9,287 nucleotides of DNA, taken from assembly GCA_903873355.1 (NCBI GenBank), contig CAIQOG010000236.1, positions 1 to 9,287 on the forward strand, written 5' to 3'. This document shows, piece after piece, positions 1 to 7,232 of the stretch. Source of the DNA: an uncultured Bacteroidales bacterium (lineage in GTDB: Bacteria > Bacteroidota > Bacteroidia > Bacteroidales > Paludibacteraceae). The notes beneath the pieces were generated by a model. The model did no database searches. It saw only the letters and a program-made list of their open reading frames with translations, and was not told the origin of the DNA. Position 1 is the stretch's first letter, and each line of letters starts with the position of its first letter. The position numbers and the translations under genes were made by a program.

Positions 1-111
1 AACACTTTACTGCTGGAAAGATTTATTGAGATGTTTGCCATTAAACCATACTTACTCAAAAATAGCCAAAATGTCAAAGAGCTACTATTATACGGCACTA
101 TAGCCGCTTAA
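1..111 (+). CDS. C-terminal fragment of an unrecognised protein, cut by the left window edge
   Basis: Frame 1 is open from the first base to a TAA at 109-111 and encodes 36 residues ending in KELLLYGTIAA. The fragment looks protein-like: alternating hydrophobic and charged residues (LLLERFIEMFAIKPYLL) suggest an amphipathic helix. I do not recognise the family. It converges on the minus-strand dehydrogenase gene, with only 13 bp between the two stop codons and no visible terminator hairpin. A 37-codon open frame running to an edge could occur by chance in DNA of this composition, so the call is tentative. The start lies outside the window. Confidence 0.45.
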   Translation, partial: NTLLLERFIEMFAIKPYLLKNSQNVKELLLYGTIAA

Positions 112-124
112 TGTGAATGAAAGA

Positions 125-832
125 TTAACGAACTATTGTAATGCTGACATGAGAAGGGCGTGTAACAATAAATTCCACTGTATCAGCTATATCCTCAGCA
201 TTCAGAGGTGTCAAACCTGAATAAACAGCTTTGGCTTTTTCTTCGTCGCCATGATACCGCACTATGGAAAATTCCGTTTCAACAAATCCCGGTGAAACGG
301 AACTCACTTTAATTCCATATTTTACCAGATCAATCCGAAGTCCTTTGGTAATGGCATTTACTGCATGTTTTGTGGCACAATACACACTCCCATTCGGATA
401 TACTTCAAATCCTGAAATAGAAGAAATATTTATGATGTGGCCTGATTCTTTCTCAATCATTCCTGGAATAATAAGTTTAGTAATGAACAATAATCCTTTC
501 ACGTTGGTGTCAATCATTTGTTCAAAATCATCCATATTGCTTTCCTGAAAAGGAGAAGCTCCGGCAGCCAGTCCGGCATTATTTATTAGTAAATCAATTG
601 TTTTAAATTCAGCAGGAAGATTTTCAACAGCCTTTGTACAAGCTTCATTATCACGTATATCGAAGCATAATGGCAGTACTTTTACCGGATATTTTTGCGT
701 AAGTTCTTTTGTGAGTTGTTCTAATCGTTCAGCCCTGCGGCCAGTAATTACCAGATTATATCCCAATCCGGCTAATCTGAACGAAATAGCTTTGCCAAAG
801 CCGGATGTAACTCCGGTAATAAATGCATTCAT
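125..832 (-). CDS. Short-chain dehydrogenase/reductase, YdfG-like (NADP-dependent 3-hydroxy acid dehydrogenase type)
   Basis: This 235-residue cytoplasmic classical SDR oxidoreductase carries the full set of family motifs. The nucleotide-binding loop is TGVTSGFG (residues 6-13). TGRR follows at 30-33, whose arginines favour NADP(H) over NAD(H). NNAG lies at 84-87. The catalytic tetrad is N110, S138, Y151 and K155 (YCATK), and PGFVET at 181-186 follows the last core strand. The GFG loop and the S-to-Y spacing of 13 match E. coli YdfG, which oxidises L-allo-threonine, serine and other 3-hydroxy acids; the substrate here is inferred from similarity only. The ATG at 832 is a clear start. The gene lies 22 bp after ribBA and is probably co-transcribed with it. 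The C-terminus stops at SITIVR, roughly 15 residues short of what I expect; the usual PTxQ-like tail is absent and no other frame restores it. Confidence 0.9.
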   Translation of the reverse strand: MNAFITGVTSGFGKAISFRLAGLGYNLVITGRRAERLEQLTKELTQKYPVKVLPLCFDIRDNEACTKAVENLPAEFKTIDLLINNAGLAAGASPFQESNMDDFEQMIDTNVKGLLFITKLIIPGMIEKESGHIINISSISGFEVYPNGSVYCATKHAVNAITKGLRIDLVKYGIKVSSVSPGFVETEFSIVRYHGDEEKAKAVYSGLTPLNAEDIADTVEFIVTRPSHVSITIVR

Positions 833-854
833 TTTTTCTGTGAAATATTGAAAA

Positions 855-2066
855 TTATTTTGAGTACTTCAAATCATGTCCCATGCGATCTTTCTTAGTC
901 TGCATGTAGAATTCATTATGTACATTTGGTGCTACTTCAATTGGCACATTTTCGACAATAGAAAGTCCATATGCTTCTAAACCAATACGTTTTACGGGAT
1001 TATTACTCATTAGTTTGATTTTGGTAACTCCAACTTCGCGTAAAATCTGCGCACCAACACCATAATCACGTTCATCAGCATTGAAACCAAGGTGTAAGTT
1101 TGCTTCAACAGTATCAAGTCCTTCTTCCTGAAGTTTATAAGCTTTGATTTTATTCATTAATCCGATACCTCTACCTTCCTGATTCATGTAAACAATAACT
1201 CCTTTTCCTTCTTTTTCAATGAGTTGCATTGCTTTGTGTAGTTGTTCGCCACATTCGCAACGCATAGAACCGAAAATATCACCGGTTACGCAAGATGAAT
1301 GAACACGAACCAACACGGGTTCATCTTTCTCCCATTCGCCTTTTATTAATGCTACATGTTCCAGTCCATTCGAAATTTGTTTGAAAGGAATCAGTTTGAA
1401 CTGACCGTATGCTGTCGGCATATTAACTTTTTCGCCTTTTTCAACCAACGATTCGGTTTTAAGACGGTATTTAATCAGGTCTTCAATGCTTATAATTTTT
1501 AAATCAAACTTTTCGGCTATTAACATCAAATCAGGCATACGAGCCATACTGCCATCGTCGTTCATTATCTCAATTAAAGCTCCGGCAGGATATAATCCGG
1601 CTAATCGCGCCAAATCAACTCCGGCTTCGGTATGACCTGCACGGCGTAATACACCTTTCGATCTGGCACGAAGTGGGAAAATGTGCCCGGGACGTCCGAA
1701 TGTTTCTGGTTTTGAGGATGGGTTGGCTAAAGCTCTGAATGTGGCAGCGCGGTCGGCAGCTGAAACTCCGGTTGTACAGCCTTCCAGTAAATCCACACTC
1801 ACCGTAAAGGGCGTTGAATGGATTGAAGTATTTTTGTCGACCTGCATTTCCAGGTCAAGCTCATCGCACCGTTCTTCGGATAGTGGAGCACATACCACAC
1901 CACGACCGTGAGTAATCATGAAATTAACCATTTCGGGAGTCATTTTCTCTGCAGCACAGATAAAATCGCCCTCATTTTCACGGTCTTCGTCATCTACAAC
2001 AATTACAAACTTCCCGTTTTTTATGTCTAATAATGCTTCTTCTATTGAATCTAATTTTGATTTCAT
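855..2066 (-). CDS. ribBA: Bifunctional 3,4-dihydroxy-2-butanone-4-phosphate synthase / GTP cyclohydrolase II
   Basis: This 403-residue cytoplasmic fusion supplies both starting branches of riboflavin synthesis. The N-terminal RibB domain (about 1-200) turns ribulose 5-phosphate into dihydroxybutanone phosphate. It shows the acidic metal-binding loop [10 protein letters not shown] (25-34), [11 protein letters not shown] (52-62), [12 protein letters not shown] (98-109) and GHTEAGVDL (144-152). The C-terminal RibA domain (about 205-403) opens the GTP ring. It has zinc cysteines C259, C270 and C272 ([13 protein letters not shown]), the EGRGIGL loop (297-303), Y310, and D331/R333 in ADERDYG; the spacings match E. 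coli GTP cyclohydrolase II. Both active sites look intact and the length is normal. The ATG at 2066 follows the permease gene by 59 bp and no FMN-riboswitch-like folding is visible there, so it is probably read from the permease promoter. A permease-ribBA pairing is, as I recall, common in Bacteroidota. Confidence 0.97.
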   Translation of the reverse strand: MKSKLDSIEEALLDIKNGKFVIVVDDEDRENEGDFICAAEKMTPEMVNFMITHGRGVVCAPLSEERCDELDLEMQVDKNTSIHSTPFTVSVDLLEGCTTGVSAADRAATFRALANPSSKPETFGRPGHIFPLRARSKGVLRRAGHTEAGVDLARLAGLYPAGALIEIMNDDGSMARMPDLMLIAEKFDLKIISIEDLIKYRLKTESLVEKGEKVNMPTAYGQFKLIPFKQISNGLEHVALIKGEWEKDEPVLVRVHSSCVTGDIFGSMRCECGEQLHKAMQLIEKEGKGVIVYMNQEGRGIGLMNKIKAYKLQEEGLDTVEANLHLGFNADERDYGVGAQILREVGVTKIKLMSNNPVKRIGLEAYGLSIVENVPIEVAPNVHNEFYMQTKKDRMGHDLKYSK

Positions 2067-2125
2067 TTCTATAATTTTTTTGCATAAAACACATTCATAT
2101 ATTGAAATGTTCTATAGTTTAGGTT

Positions 2126-3595
2126 TTACGATTTAATATTTATAATTTTATAAATCCTTTGTTTTATAAAGTTCCATACTTTCATGTATTGTTCGGGGTT
2201 TAAAATGGATGCATCAATTACAGCTTTATATGTAAGAAATATACCTATAGGTAGTAAAACTGCAGAGCTCAACCACATTCCTTCAAAAGATGACCAAAGT
2301 GATTCGCGGGCCATTTTATAACCGGTATTGTCGATAATGTAATAAAATATGAACATTATCACAGAAATTACAACCGGCATTCCAAGTCCACCTTTGCGGA
2401 TAATAGCACCAAGTGGAGCACCTATGAAAAAGAAAATTAAACAGGCAAAAGAAAGCGTCAGTTTTCGATGTCGTTCGATTTCATGTCTGAGTAAATAACT
2501 TACAGGTTCATTTATCATCATTCGATTATATTGAACCTGATCTTTCATCGATTTGGCGCGATCAACCGCTGATTTGCTTACTCTAACCATAGCCTGCTGA
2601 TTCAATGAAAGGAATAATGAATCAATGCTCAATATTTTGTTGGCAGACTTAAGTTTTAGACTGTCATTTATCTGCTTACCCGGAATCAATTCACGTCCCA
2701 GATAATATCTCTGAATTATATCGTTTCCCTGAGCCGTTTTACGTGCTTCGGCAATTTTACTGACAGAATCAATGGAATGTGTCAGTTGCTTGAAATTTTT
2801 ACTTACATGTTGATCGGAAAGAATAGATTCATCAAATCTGTTGAACGTAGTATTAAAATCTATTAAAACCTCCTTGGTTTTAAATATTTCACGGCGGTAA
2901 GGTATGCTTGTGGGAGAGCTGCTTATCCGTTGGCTTTTCAGATTTTCAAAGCTTTCGCCACTGTAAAGAGAAAGTAAAAGATATTTATTGTCTTTTGTAA
3001 ATTGAACCCGCCCTGAATCGGAAACCATAACAGTAGCGTTTTCAAACCCGGCCGAAAAATCATAAATCATAACATCTTTCAATACATGATTCTTTTTTTC
3101 TCTGACATAAATATTAATACCATTGATCCCTGAATAAAATTCAGCAACAGGAATGTCAAATTCAGGCGATTTCTGGCGGAGTGAAAATATTAATGTCCAA
3201 AGCTTGGTTTGAGTAACAGGTAAAACGTCGTTAGCAAAGTAAAAGGCACCAACACATACAAATGAAATGAAGATTATTAGTGGACGCATAATCCTGAAAA
3301 GCGAAACTCCTGCTGCTTTCATGGCTACAAGCTCAAAGTTTTCACCAAGATTTCCGAATGTCATTAGTGAGGCTAACAAAATGGCTAAGGGTAAAGCCAT
3401 TGGGACTAATGAGAAAATAGCATATACAAAAAATTCAGCTAATACCGACCAGCTTATTCCTTTTCCTACTAATTCTACTACGTGTTTCCATAAAAATTGC
3501 ATTAATAAAATAAAAATGCAAATAAGAAACGTCATTATAAACAACGTAAAGAACTGCTTGAATATGTATGAATAGATTTTTTTGATTCTAAACAT
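2126..3595 (-). CDS. LptF/LptG-family (YjgP/YjgQ) permease of the lipopolysaccharide transport system
   Basis: This 489-residue inner-membrane protein is predicted to be a transmembrane half of the LptB2FG transporter, which extracts lipopolysaccharide from the inner membrane. Six hydrophobic segments lie at about 15-37, 52-80, 102-122, 380-397, 405-421 and 440-460, split three and three around a large soluble periplasmic part (about 123-375). Family signatures are [14 protein letters not shown] (85-98), which contacts the ATPase, and [17 protein letters not shown] (391-407). E. coli LptF and LptG are about 360 residues; the extra length sits mainly at about 250-360 and looks hydrophilic and helical. 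Whether this is the LptF or LptG equivalent cannot be told. I start at the ATG at 3595 ([15 protein letters not shown]) because the alternative TTG at 3616 falls inside the putative -7 promoter element. It is the first gene of the leftward unit with ribBA and the dehydrogenase. Confidence 0.92.
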   Translation of the reverse strand: MFRIKKIYSYIFKQFFTLFIMTFLICIFILLMQFLWKHVVELVGKGISWSVLAEFFVYAIFSLVPMALPLAILLASLMTFGNLGENFELVAMKAAGVSLFRIMRPLIIFISFVCVGAFYFANDVLPVTQTKLWTLIFSLRQKSPEFDIPVAEFYSGINGINIYVREKKNHVLKDVMIYDFSAGFENATVMVSDSGRVQFTKDNKYLLLSLYSGESFENLKSQRISSSPTSIPYRREIFKTKEVLIDFNTTFNRFDESILSDQHVSKNFKQLTHSIDSVSKIAEARKTAQGNDIIQRYYLGRELIPGKQINDSLKLKSANKILSIDSLFLSLNQQAMVRVSKSAVDRAKSMKDQVQYNRMMINEPVSYLLRHEIERHRKLTLSFACLIFFFIGAPLGAIIRKGGLGMPVVISVIMFIFYYIIDNTGYKMARESLWSSFEGMWLSSAVLLPIGIFLTYKAVIDASILNPEQYMKVWNFIKQRIYKIINIKS

Positions 3596-3613
3596 GCCCT
3601 TTTTTTTGAGCAA

Positions 3614-3621
3614 CAAATTTA
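3614..3621 (-). promoter_or_regulatory. Putative Bacteroidota -7 promoter element for the LptF/G-ribBA-SDR unit
   Basis: The minus strand reads TAAATTTG, matching the TAnnTTTG consensus of the Bacteroidota primary sigma factor. It lies 18 bp upstream of the ATG at 3595, giving a leader of only about 10-15 nt. Upstream, GTTTC at about 3640-3644 on the minus strand is a weak stand-in for the -33 TTTG. The call is by pattern only. Confidence 0.45.
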
Positions 3622-3665
3622 CTGAAAAAGTTCCATATTGAAACTGGTTGCAGTATCAACAGAAG

Positions 3666-5105
3666 TTAATACTTGAATAAATCTCCTCTTTTTCTTAGCG
3701 ACAACTGAAATCCGAGCGAATTTCCGAATAATTTACCAAAGTCAGCACCAACAGAACAACCTATTTCAAGGTTTGAGAGCTGTTTAAATTGCTTATTAAC
3801 TTCAAGTAGGAGCGAAGTATTCTGAATCATCTCAGGATAAACATTGGAATACGATCCGTAATTTTTGCTGAAAGTGGATAGAAAACGGTATTGGTAATTC
3901 ATTATATCTCCTTCAAGCCCAAAATGAAATGCCTGAATACGGTTGTTTAAAGTATGTAATTCTCCGGTTGAATTATATAAAGCCGATGTTATAAGAGGAG
4001 TTCCAATAGTTCGCGAATAATTGTTCCAACCTGAAACATACTGACTTAAAAAATATCCATCTCTACCACCATATATTATGCCATCTTTATCATGAAAAGG
4101 GCCTGATTGGTCAGTGGAATTAAAGTATTCAAAAAGAATTCCTTTTACAACAGGGAACTTATTATTCCTGATGGATAGGCCCCAAAGACCGTCGGGAGCA
4201 TTCATGGTATTGCCAATAATTCGGATAGGACCTTCTTCCGATAAGTTTTCCCAATATGCTCCAATTTTAAAATCAGCAATATCCACATCCAAGCGAACAT
4301 TTTGTGAACCAATATGATTTCCAAGTGCATTAATCTGATCACTTATATTTGCATCACTTCCACCGTGCCCCCCGAAGAAAACAATAAAATAATCTTTTAA
4401 ACTGGAAGCGTAGGGAGTTTCACCTGGCAGGTTTCCTCCCCATTGAGCAAAATGATCAATACCATATTGAAGATGTACCGGAAGTTTTCCACCAAGTTTT
4501 AAATAAACATATTTGTGATGTAAATACAAGTTTTGATAGTAGGTATTGTCAGTAAACCAACCATGTGATAACGCTCCTTTTATCTCTACAAAACCATTGG
4601 TGAGCGGAACAGGAACAAAATGTTCAATGCCTGCTGTGATTTTAGGCATTGGACGGGCATTCTGCGAAAAGAGAAATCCACCACATGATAAGCTGGAATC
4701 CTGAACACCAAATTGTTCTTCGCGTGTTCCTGCAACAAAATCGATAACCCAAAATCGTGCCTGAGCGTAAAGTTCCTGGAAATAAACTTCGGTTTTTAAG
4801 TTGTCAGTTTTGAGTAAAACGCCCGCTTTAAATCCGTAATCAAACAATCGTTTCTTTGCAGTCAAATCTTTATTGATTCCCAACATGAAGTTGGCACTTT
4901 GAGGAGATGACGAAATCGTTCCGTAATTCCGGCTTTGCATCCAAAAAGGAGCATATTTTCCTGAAGAAATCAAACCTGAAACTGAAGCATTGTATTTGAT
5001 GGTATCTTGTTGAGACTTAACAGAAAATGATAATGTAATTAATAGAAAATTTAATGCTATTAATTTGTAAAAACCTATTCCTGCAATCGTAAATCGTAAA
5101 TACAT
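3666..5105 (-). CDS. Wzi-family capsule assembly outer-membrane protein
   Basis: This 479-residue protein resembles the Bacteroidota branch of the Wzi capsule-assembly family, an outer-membrane beta-barrel. In E. coli, Wzi helps attach capsular polysaccharide to the surface. A signal peptide is visible (FYKLIALNFLLITLSFSVKS, about 12-31), with cleavage likely near SVKS/QQDT. The mature start carries the motif YAPFWMQSRNYGTIS (51-65), equivalent to the PFW..NRYG..S motif I associate with this family. HGWFTDN (181-187) and FAQWGG (219-224) follow. The rest alternates aromatic and polar residues as barrel strands do, and the chain ends in an aromatic residue (DLFKY). I chose the ATG at 5105; a TTG at 5132 would overlap the preceding gene. 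The gene starts 16 bp after the Kelch gene, so the two are probably co-transcribed. No capsule biosynthesis genes are in view, so its polysaccharide is unknown. Codons 3-6 lie in a heptamer repeat. Confidence 0.82.
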   Translation of the reverse strand: MYLRFTIAGIGFYKLIALNFLLITLSFSVKSQQDTIKYNASVSGLISSGKYAPFWMQSRNYGTISSSPQSANFMLGINKDLTAKKRLFDYGFKAGVLLKTDNLKTEVYFQELYAQARFWVIDFVAGTREEQFGVQDSSLSCGGFLFSQNARPMPKITAGIEHFVPVPLTNGFVEIKGALSHGWFTDNTYYQNLYLHHKYVYLKLGGKLPVHLQYGIDHFAQWGGNLPGETPYASSLKDYFIVFFGGHGGSDANISDQINALGNHIGSQNVRLDVDIADFKIGAYWENLSEEGPIRIIGNTMNAPDGLWGLSIRNNKFPVVKGILFEYFNSTDQSGPFHDKDGIIYGGRDGYFLSQYVSGWNNYSRTIGTPLITSALYNSTGELHTLNNRIQAFHFGLEGDIMNYQYRFLSTFSKNYGSYSNVYPEMIQNTSLLLEVNKQFKQLSNLEIGCSVGADFGKLFGNSLGFQLSLRKRGDLFKY

Positions 5106-5117
5106 AAATCGTAAATT
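5086..5117 (-). repeat. TTACGAT heptamer repeat spanning the Wzi-family start codon
   Basis: On the minus strand the sequence reads TTACGAT (5114-5108), one T, a degenerate unit TATGTAT (5106-5100), then two perfect tandem TTACGAT units (5099-5086). The ATG start at 5105-5103 lies inside the degenerate unit. The two tandem units encode LRFTI of the N-terminus. The period of 7 is not a multiple of 3. The repeat itself is directly visible; any role is inference. Confidence 0.8.
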
Positions 5118-5121
5118 TGTT

Positions 5122-6138
5122 TCAGGGTTCAAAACACCAAAAATCGTTTAAAACAGTGTTGCTGTTCTCACCAAAACCAACATACCCTTTACCGTTAATA
5201 GCGAAAATCAACGCATTTTCTCTGCCTCCATTAGGTATGTCACCTCTTTTATACCATGCAGTGCGGATAGGATCGTATTCCATTATATCCGATTTTACAC
5301 CACCTCCGGTCATTTCACCCGCAAAACGCCTGCCTGTTGTTACAAAATATCTGCTCTTTGAGTTTTTATCTTTAATTGAAATCGATAAACCATTCTCTCT
5401 GCCAGTATCAGGCATTCTTAGCAATTCTTTCCATGTGTCGGTTGCCGGAAAATATTCCCACCAGTCATTTTGGTTATAGGTGTTAAACCCTGTTCCAAAA
5501 AACACTCTTTCTCCATCAGTACACATAACTCCACCTACACGTTCAGGTCCTGGAAAGCCATTCAGTTCAATCCAAATATCATTTTCGGGATTATATTTGA
5601 AAAAGTAACGGCTGAATCCCCAACCATCAAAACCAAATCCCACGTAGATTTCATTTTTATAAACCATACTGATACAGGCATCTGTATATTTACTCGGATA
5701 ATCTGCTTTCCGAGTCCATGTATTTAATTTGGGATCAAAACACCAGAAATCTTTCAGATGAGCTGTATCTACATAAAAAGCATATTTTATATCGAAACCC
5801 ATTCCAACAAATCCTTTTCCATTTAATCCAACACCAACCGCTTTTACTCTTGCTTTGCCCGGAAATACAGCTTTTTGAGACCATTTATCACTATCAGGGT
5901 TAAATTCCCAGCAATCTTTCAGTTGTGGACCATATATGCCTGTCCTTCCTAAAGCCACATAGCCTTTTCCACCAATGGCAAACCCAACAGCTGAAGCACG
6001 TCCAATACCGGGCATTACAGATTTAGGTGTGAATGTGATATCAGGATAAGGTGATTCTGAGAGATTGCCCATACAACCGGTAAGAATCAGAATAAATAAA
6101 AGAGAAGCAGCTGTAAAATATTTTGGTAATGATTGCAT
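5122..6138 (-). CDS. Kelch-repeat beta-propeller lipoprotein
   Basis: This 338-residue exported lipoprotein starts with MQSLPKYFTAASLLFILILTGC, whose lipobox LTGC puts the lipidated cysteine at C22. Residues from about 40 to the end form Kelch-type repeats of 45-50 residues. Each repeat has hydrophobic/glycine strands ending in GKGYVALG-like motifs (60, 110, 165, 214 and 319 regions), then FW.F.P....W..K...P. Five full repeats plus a final partial one ending NDFWCFEP suggest six blades. The N-terminal strand TFTPKSVMPG would close the last blade, as in other propellers. Such domains usually bind proteins or glycans; no catalytic residues are evident. The residues after C22 (MGNLSES) lack a clear K-(D/E)-rich surface-export signal, so the membrane face is uncertain. 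I chose the ATG at 6138; the longer frame to 6357 runs through the promoter and the divergent gene. It is first in a two-gene unit with the Wzi-family protein. Confidence 0.88.
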   Translation of the reverse strand: MQSLPKYFTAASLLFILILTGCMGNLSESPYPDITFTPKSVMPGIGRASAVGFAIGGKGYVALGRTGIYGPQLKDCWEFNPDSDKWSQKAVFPGKARVKAVGVGLNGKGFVGMGFDIKYAFYVDTAHLKDFWCFDPKLNTWTRKADYPSKYTDACISMVYKNEIYVGFGFDGWGFSRYFFKYNPENDIWIELNGFPGPERVGGVMCTDGERVFFGTGFNTYNQNDWWEYFPATDTWKELLRMPDTGRENGLSISIKDKNSKSRYFVTTGRRFAGEMTGGGVKSDIMEYDPIRTAWYKRGDIPNGGRENALIFAINGKGYVGFGENSNTVLNDFWCFEP

Positions 6139-6197
6139 GGTATATTGTAAACAAAAAGTCAGGTTTACTGTTTGTTTTATAGAAATTATTTTGTGTG

Positions 6198-6205
6198 CAA
6201 AGATA
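6198..6205 (-). promoter_or_regulatory. Putative -7 promoter element for the Kelch-Wzi operon
   Basis: The minus strand reads TATCTTTG followed by CA, matching TAnnTTTG with the TTTGCA extension seen at two other promoters in this window. It lies 59 bp upstream of the ATG at 6138. TTTG occurs further upstream at 6221-6218, but its 12-bp spacer is shorter than the usual 19-21 bp, so the -33 element is uncertain. Confidence 0.55.
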
Positions 6206-6213
6206 GTATAATC

Positions 6214-6228
6214 CAACCAAAACGGTTG
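6214..6228. promoter_or_regulatory. Small inverted repeat between divergent promoters
   Basis: CAACC (6214-6218) and GGTTG (6224-6228) form perfect 5-bp arms around AAAAC. The element sits just upstream of the Kelch promoter's -7 element, between the two divergent start sites, where an operator could lie. Arms this short also occur by chance, so this is only a candidate. Confidence 0.2.
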
Positions 6229-6267
6229 AATTTTCACGGAAATGGGAAGATATTTAATTTCATGATT

Positions 6268-6275
6268 TATCTTTG
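6268..6275 (+). promoter_or_regulatory. Putative -7 promoter element for the Nudix gene
   Basis: TATCTTTG followed by CA matches the Bacteroidota TAnnTTTG consensus and lies 20 bp upstream of the ATG at 6296. It is identical over ten bases to the divergent element on the other strand. No convincing -33 TTTG is found at the expected spacing. Confidence 0.55.
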
Positions 6276-6295
6276 CAGTAAAATTCAGATTGATT

Positions 6296-6805
6296 ATGAA
6301 TAAAACAGAGTATTTTCCACTTGTAAATGAATCAGGAGATGTAACCGGAAAAGCCACTCGTAAGGAATGTCACTCCGGCACATTTTTGCTACATCCGGTA
6401 GTTCATTTGCATGTGTTTAACTCCAACGGAGAATTGTATTTACAGAAACGTGCTTTAAATAAGGATATTCAACCCGGTAAATGGGATACATCCGTTGGTG
6501 GTCATGTGGATTATGGAGAAGCTGTTACCGAAGCCCTGAAACGTGAAGCAAGTGAGGAACTCGGAATTATTGATTTTGAACCAACTTACATTAAAAGCTA
6601 TAAATTTGTATCTAAACAGGAAGCAGAGTTAATAAACTGTTTTTATACGATTTATGATGGAGAAATTTTACCAGATCCGGTTGAGATTTCGGAAAGTAGA
6701 TTTTGGACCATGGATGAAATAAAAGCATCGGTTGGTAAGGAAATCTTTACACCTAATTTTGAACAGGAATTTCAGAATGTGATATTGAATCTGCAAATTA
6801 TGTAA
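6296..6805 (+). CDS. Nudix hydrolase, isopentenyl-diphosphate-isomerase-like / YfcD type
   Basis: This 169-residue cytoplasmic enzyme has a complete Nudix box at residues 69-91: G69, E75, then REASEELGI (83-91), fitting GX5EX7REUXEEXGU, with alanine in the hydrophobic position. These residues bind the divalent metal used to cleave nucleoside-diphosphate-linked compounds. An N-terminal segment (FPLVNESGDVTGKATRKECH, 7-26), the paired LYLQKRALNKDIQPGKWD (48-64) and the late FTPNF motif (151-155) resemble isopentenyl-diphosphate isomerase and E. coli YfcD-type Nudix proteins. The substrate cannot be told from sequence; a true isomerase assignment is unlikely without its conserved active-site cysteine context, though HSG/ECH around 25 was noted. 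I start at the ATG at 6296, not the TTG at 6290, which sits only 15 bp from the -7 element. It is transcribed alone, divergent from the Kelch gene, and ends at a strong hairpin. Confidence 0.9.
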   Translation: MNKTEYFPLVNESGDVTGKATRKECHSGTFLLHPVVHLHVFNSNGELYLQKRALNKDIQPGKWDTSVGGHVDYGEAVTEALKREASEELGIIDFEPTYIKSYKFVSKQEAELINCFYTIYDGEILPDPVEISESRFWTMDEIKASVGKEIFTPNFEQEFQNVILNLQIM

Positions 6806-6828
6806 AATTGATACCAATTTTCTCAATC

Positions 6829-6866
6829 AAAAAAGACTGATTGGTTAAAACCAATCAGTCTTTTTT
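6829..6866. terminator. Symmetric bidirectional intrinsic terminator
   Basis: Six A residues (6829-6834), the arm GACTGATTGG (6835-6844), a TTAAAA loop, the arm CCAATCAGTC (6851-6860) and six T residues (6861-6866) form a perfect hairpin. From either strand it reads as a 10-bp stem followed by a U-run. It lies between two convergent genes, 23 bp after the Nudix stop and 19 bp after the stop of the biotin carrier gene, so it can end both transcripts. Confidence 0.93.
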
Positions 6867-6885
6867 ATACATATTCGTTTAGAAT

Positions 6886-7218
6886 CTATTCTTCTACTTC
6901 TTCCAATTCAATCATTAATGAATCTTTGGGGATGCGAGCACCAACCTCCACATTTATTGCTTTTATACGTGCTGTGAAAGGCATTTGAATGCGATTTTGC
7001 ATTTTCATGGCTTCCAGAATTAAAAGCGGTGCACCTTCTTCTACCACATCTCCTTCTTTTACAAAAACTTCGAGTATAGTTCCCGGGATAATCGACTGAA
7101 TCTCAAATGCACTCGGATTTACCCATACCTTGCGGTTAAGATACTTTTTAGTTAGCAGAGTTTTATATTTACGAGCCGTTACGGCAAAATCAACAAATTC
7201 CTGTTTTTCTGTTTCCAT
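6886..7218 (-). CDS. Biotin carboxyl carrier protein of an acyl-CoA carboxylase/decarboxylase
   Basis: This 110-residue protein carries the biotin that shuttles carboxyl groups between partner subunits. The C-terminal biotinyl domain (about 40-106) contains IPGTILEVFVKEGDVVEEG (44-62) and the biotinylation motif EAMKM (69-73), with K72 as the modified lysine, followed by PKDSLMIELE. The N-terminal 40 residues (FAVTARKYKTLLTKKYLNRK) look like the short lead strands of the Bacteroidota carrier family rather than a Pro/Ala linker. The ATG at 7218 gives METEKQEF; the longer frame from a GTG at 7248 would translate through an intergenic palindrome and is rejected. The gene lies 68 bp after the carboxyltransferase gene and ends at the bidirectional terminator, so it is probably last in that operon. 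Biotin carboxylase or decarboxylase membrane subunits are not in the window. Confidence 0.92.
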   Translation of the reverse strand: METEKQEFVDFAVTARKYKTLLTKKYLNRKVWVNPSAFEIQSIIPGTILEVFVKEGDVVEEGAPLLILEAMKMQNRIQMPFTARIKAINVEVGARIPKDSLMIELEEVEE

Positions 7219-7232
7219 AATTATTTTGTTAG

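Noticed and set aside
112..124. Frameshift that would restore the usual dehydrogenase C-terminus
   Set aside because: Reading the other two frames past the stop gives no PTxQ-like or strand-like sequence, so a simple frameshift is not supported.
1681..1911. Plus-strand open frame inside ribBA
   Set aside because: It is antisense to conserved RibB motifs, with no promoter or recognisable protein. The other plus-strand frames inside the minus-strand genes were rejected for the same reason.
2067..2125. FMN riboswitch or terminator before ribBA
   Set aside because: The 59-bp AT-rich spacer is too short for an FMN riboswitch and shows no stable GC stem or U-run hairpin.
3596..3616. TTG start for the LptF/G permease
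   Set aside because: The TTG overlaps the putative TAAATTTG promoter element, and the ATG at 3595 gives a typical family N-terminus.
5106..5132. TTG start for the Wzi-family protein
   Set aside because: It would overlap the end of the Kelch gene and place nine extra residues before a normal signal peptide; the ATG at 5105 is better.
6139..6357. N-terminal extension of the Kelch protein by 73 residues
   Set aside because: It would run through the promoter and the start of the divergent Nudix gene, and would bury a perfect lipoprotein signal peptide beginning at the ATG at 6138.
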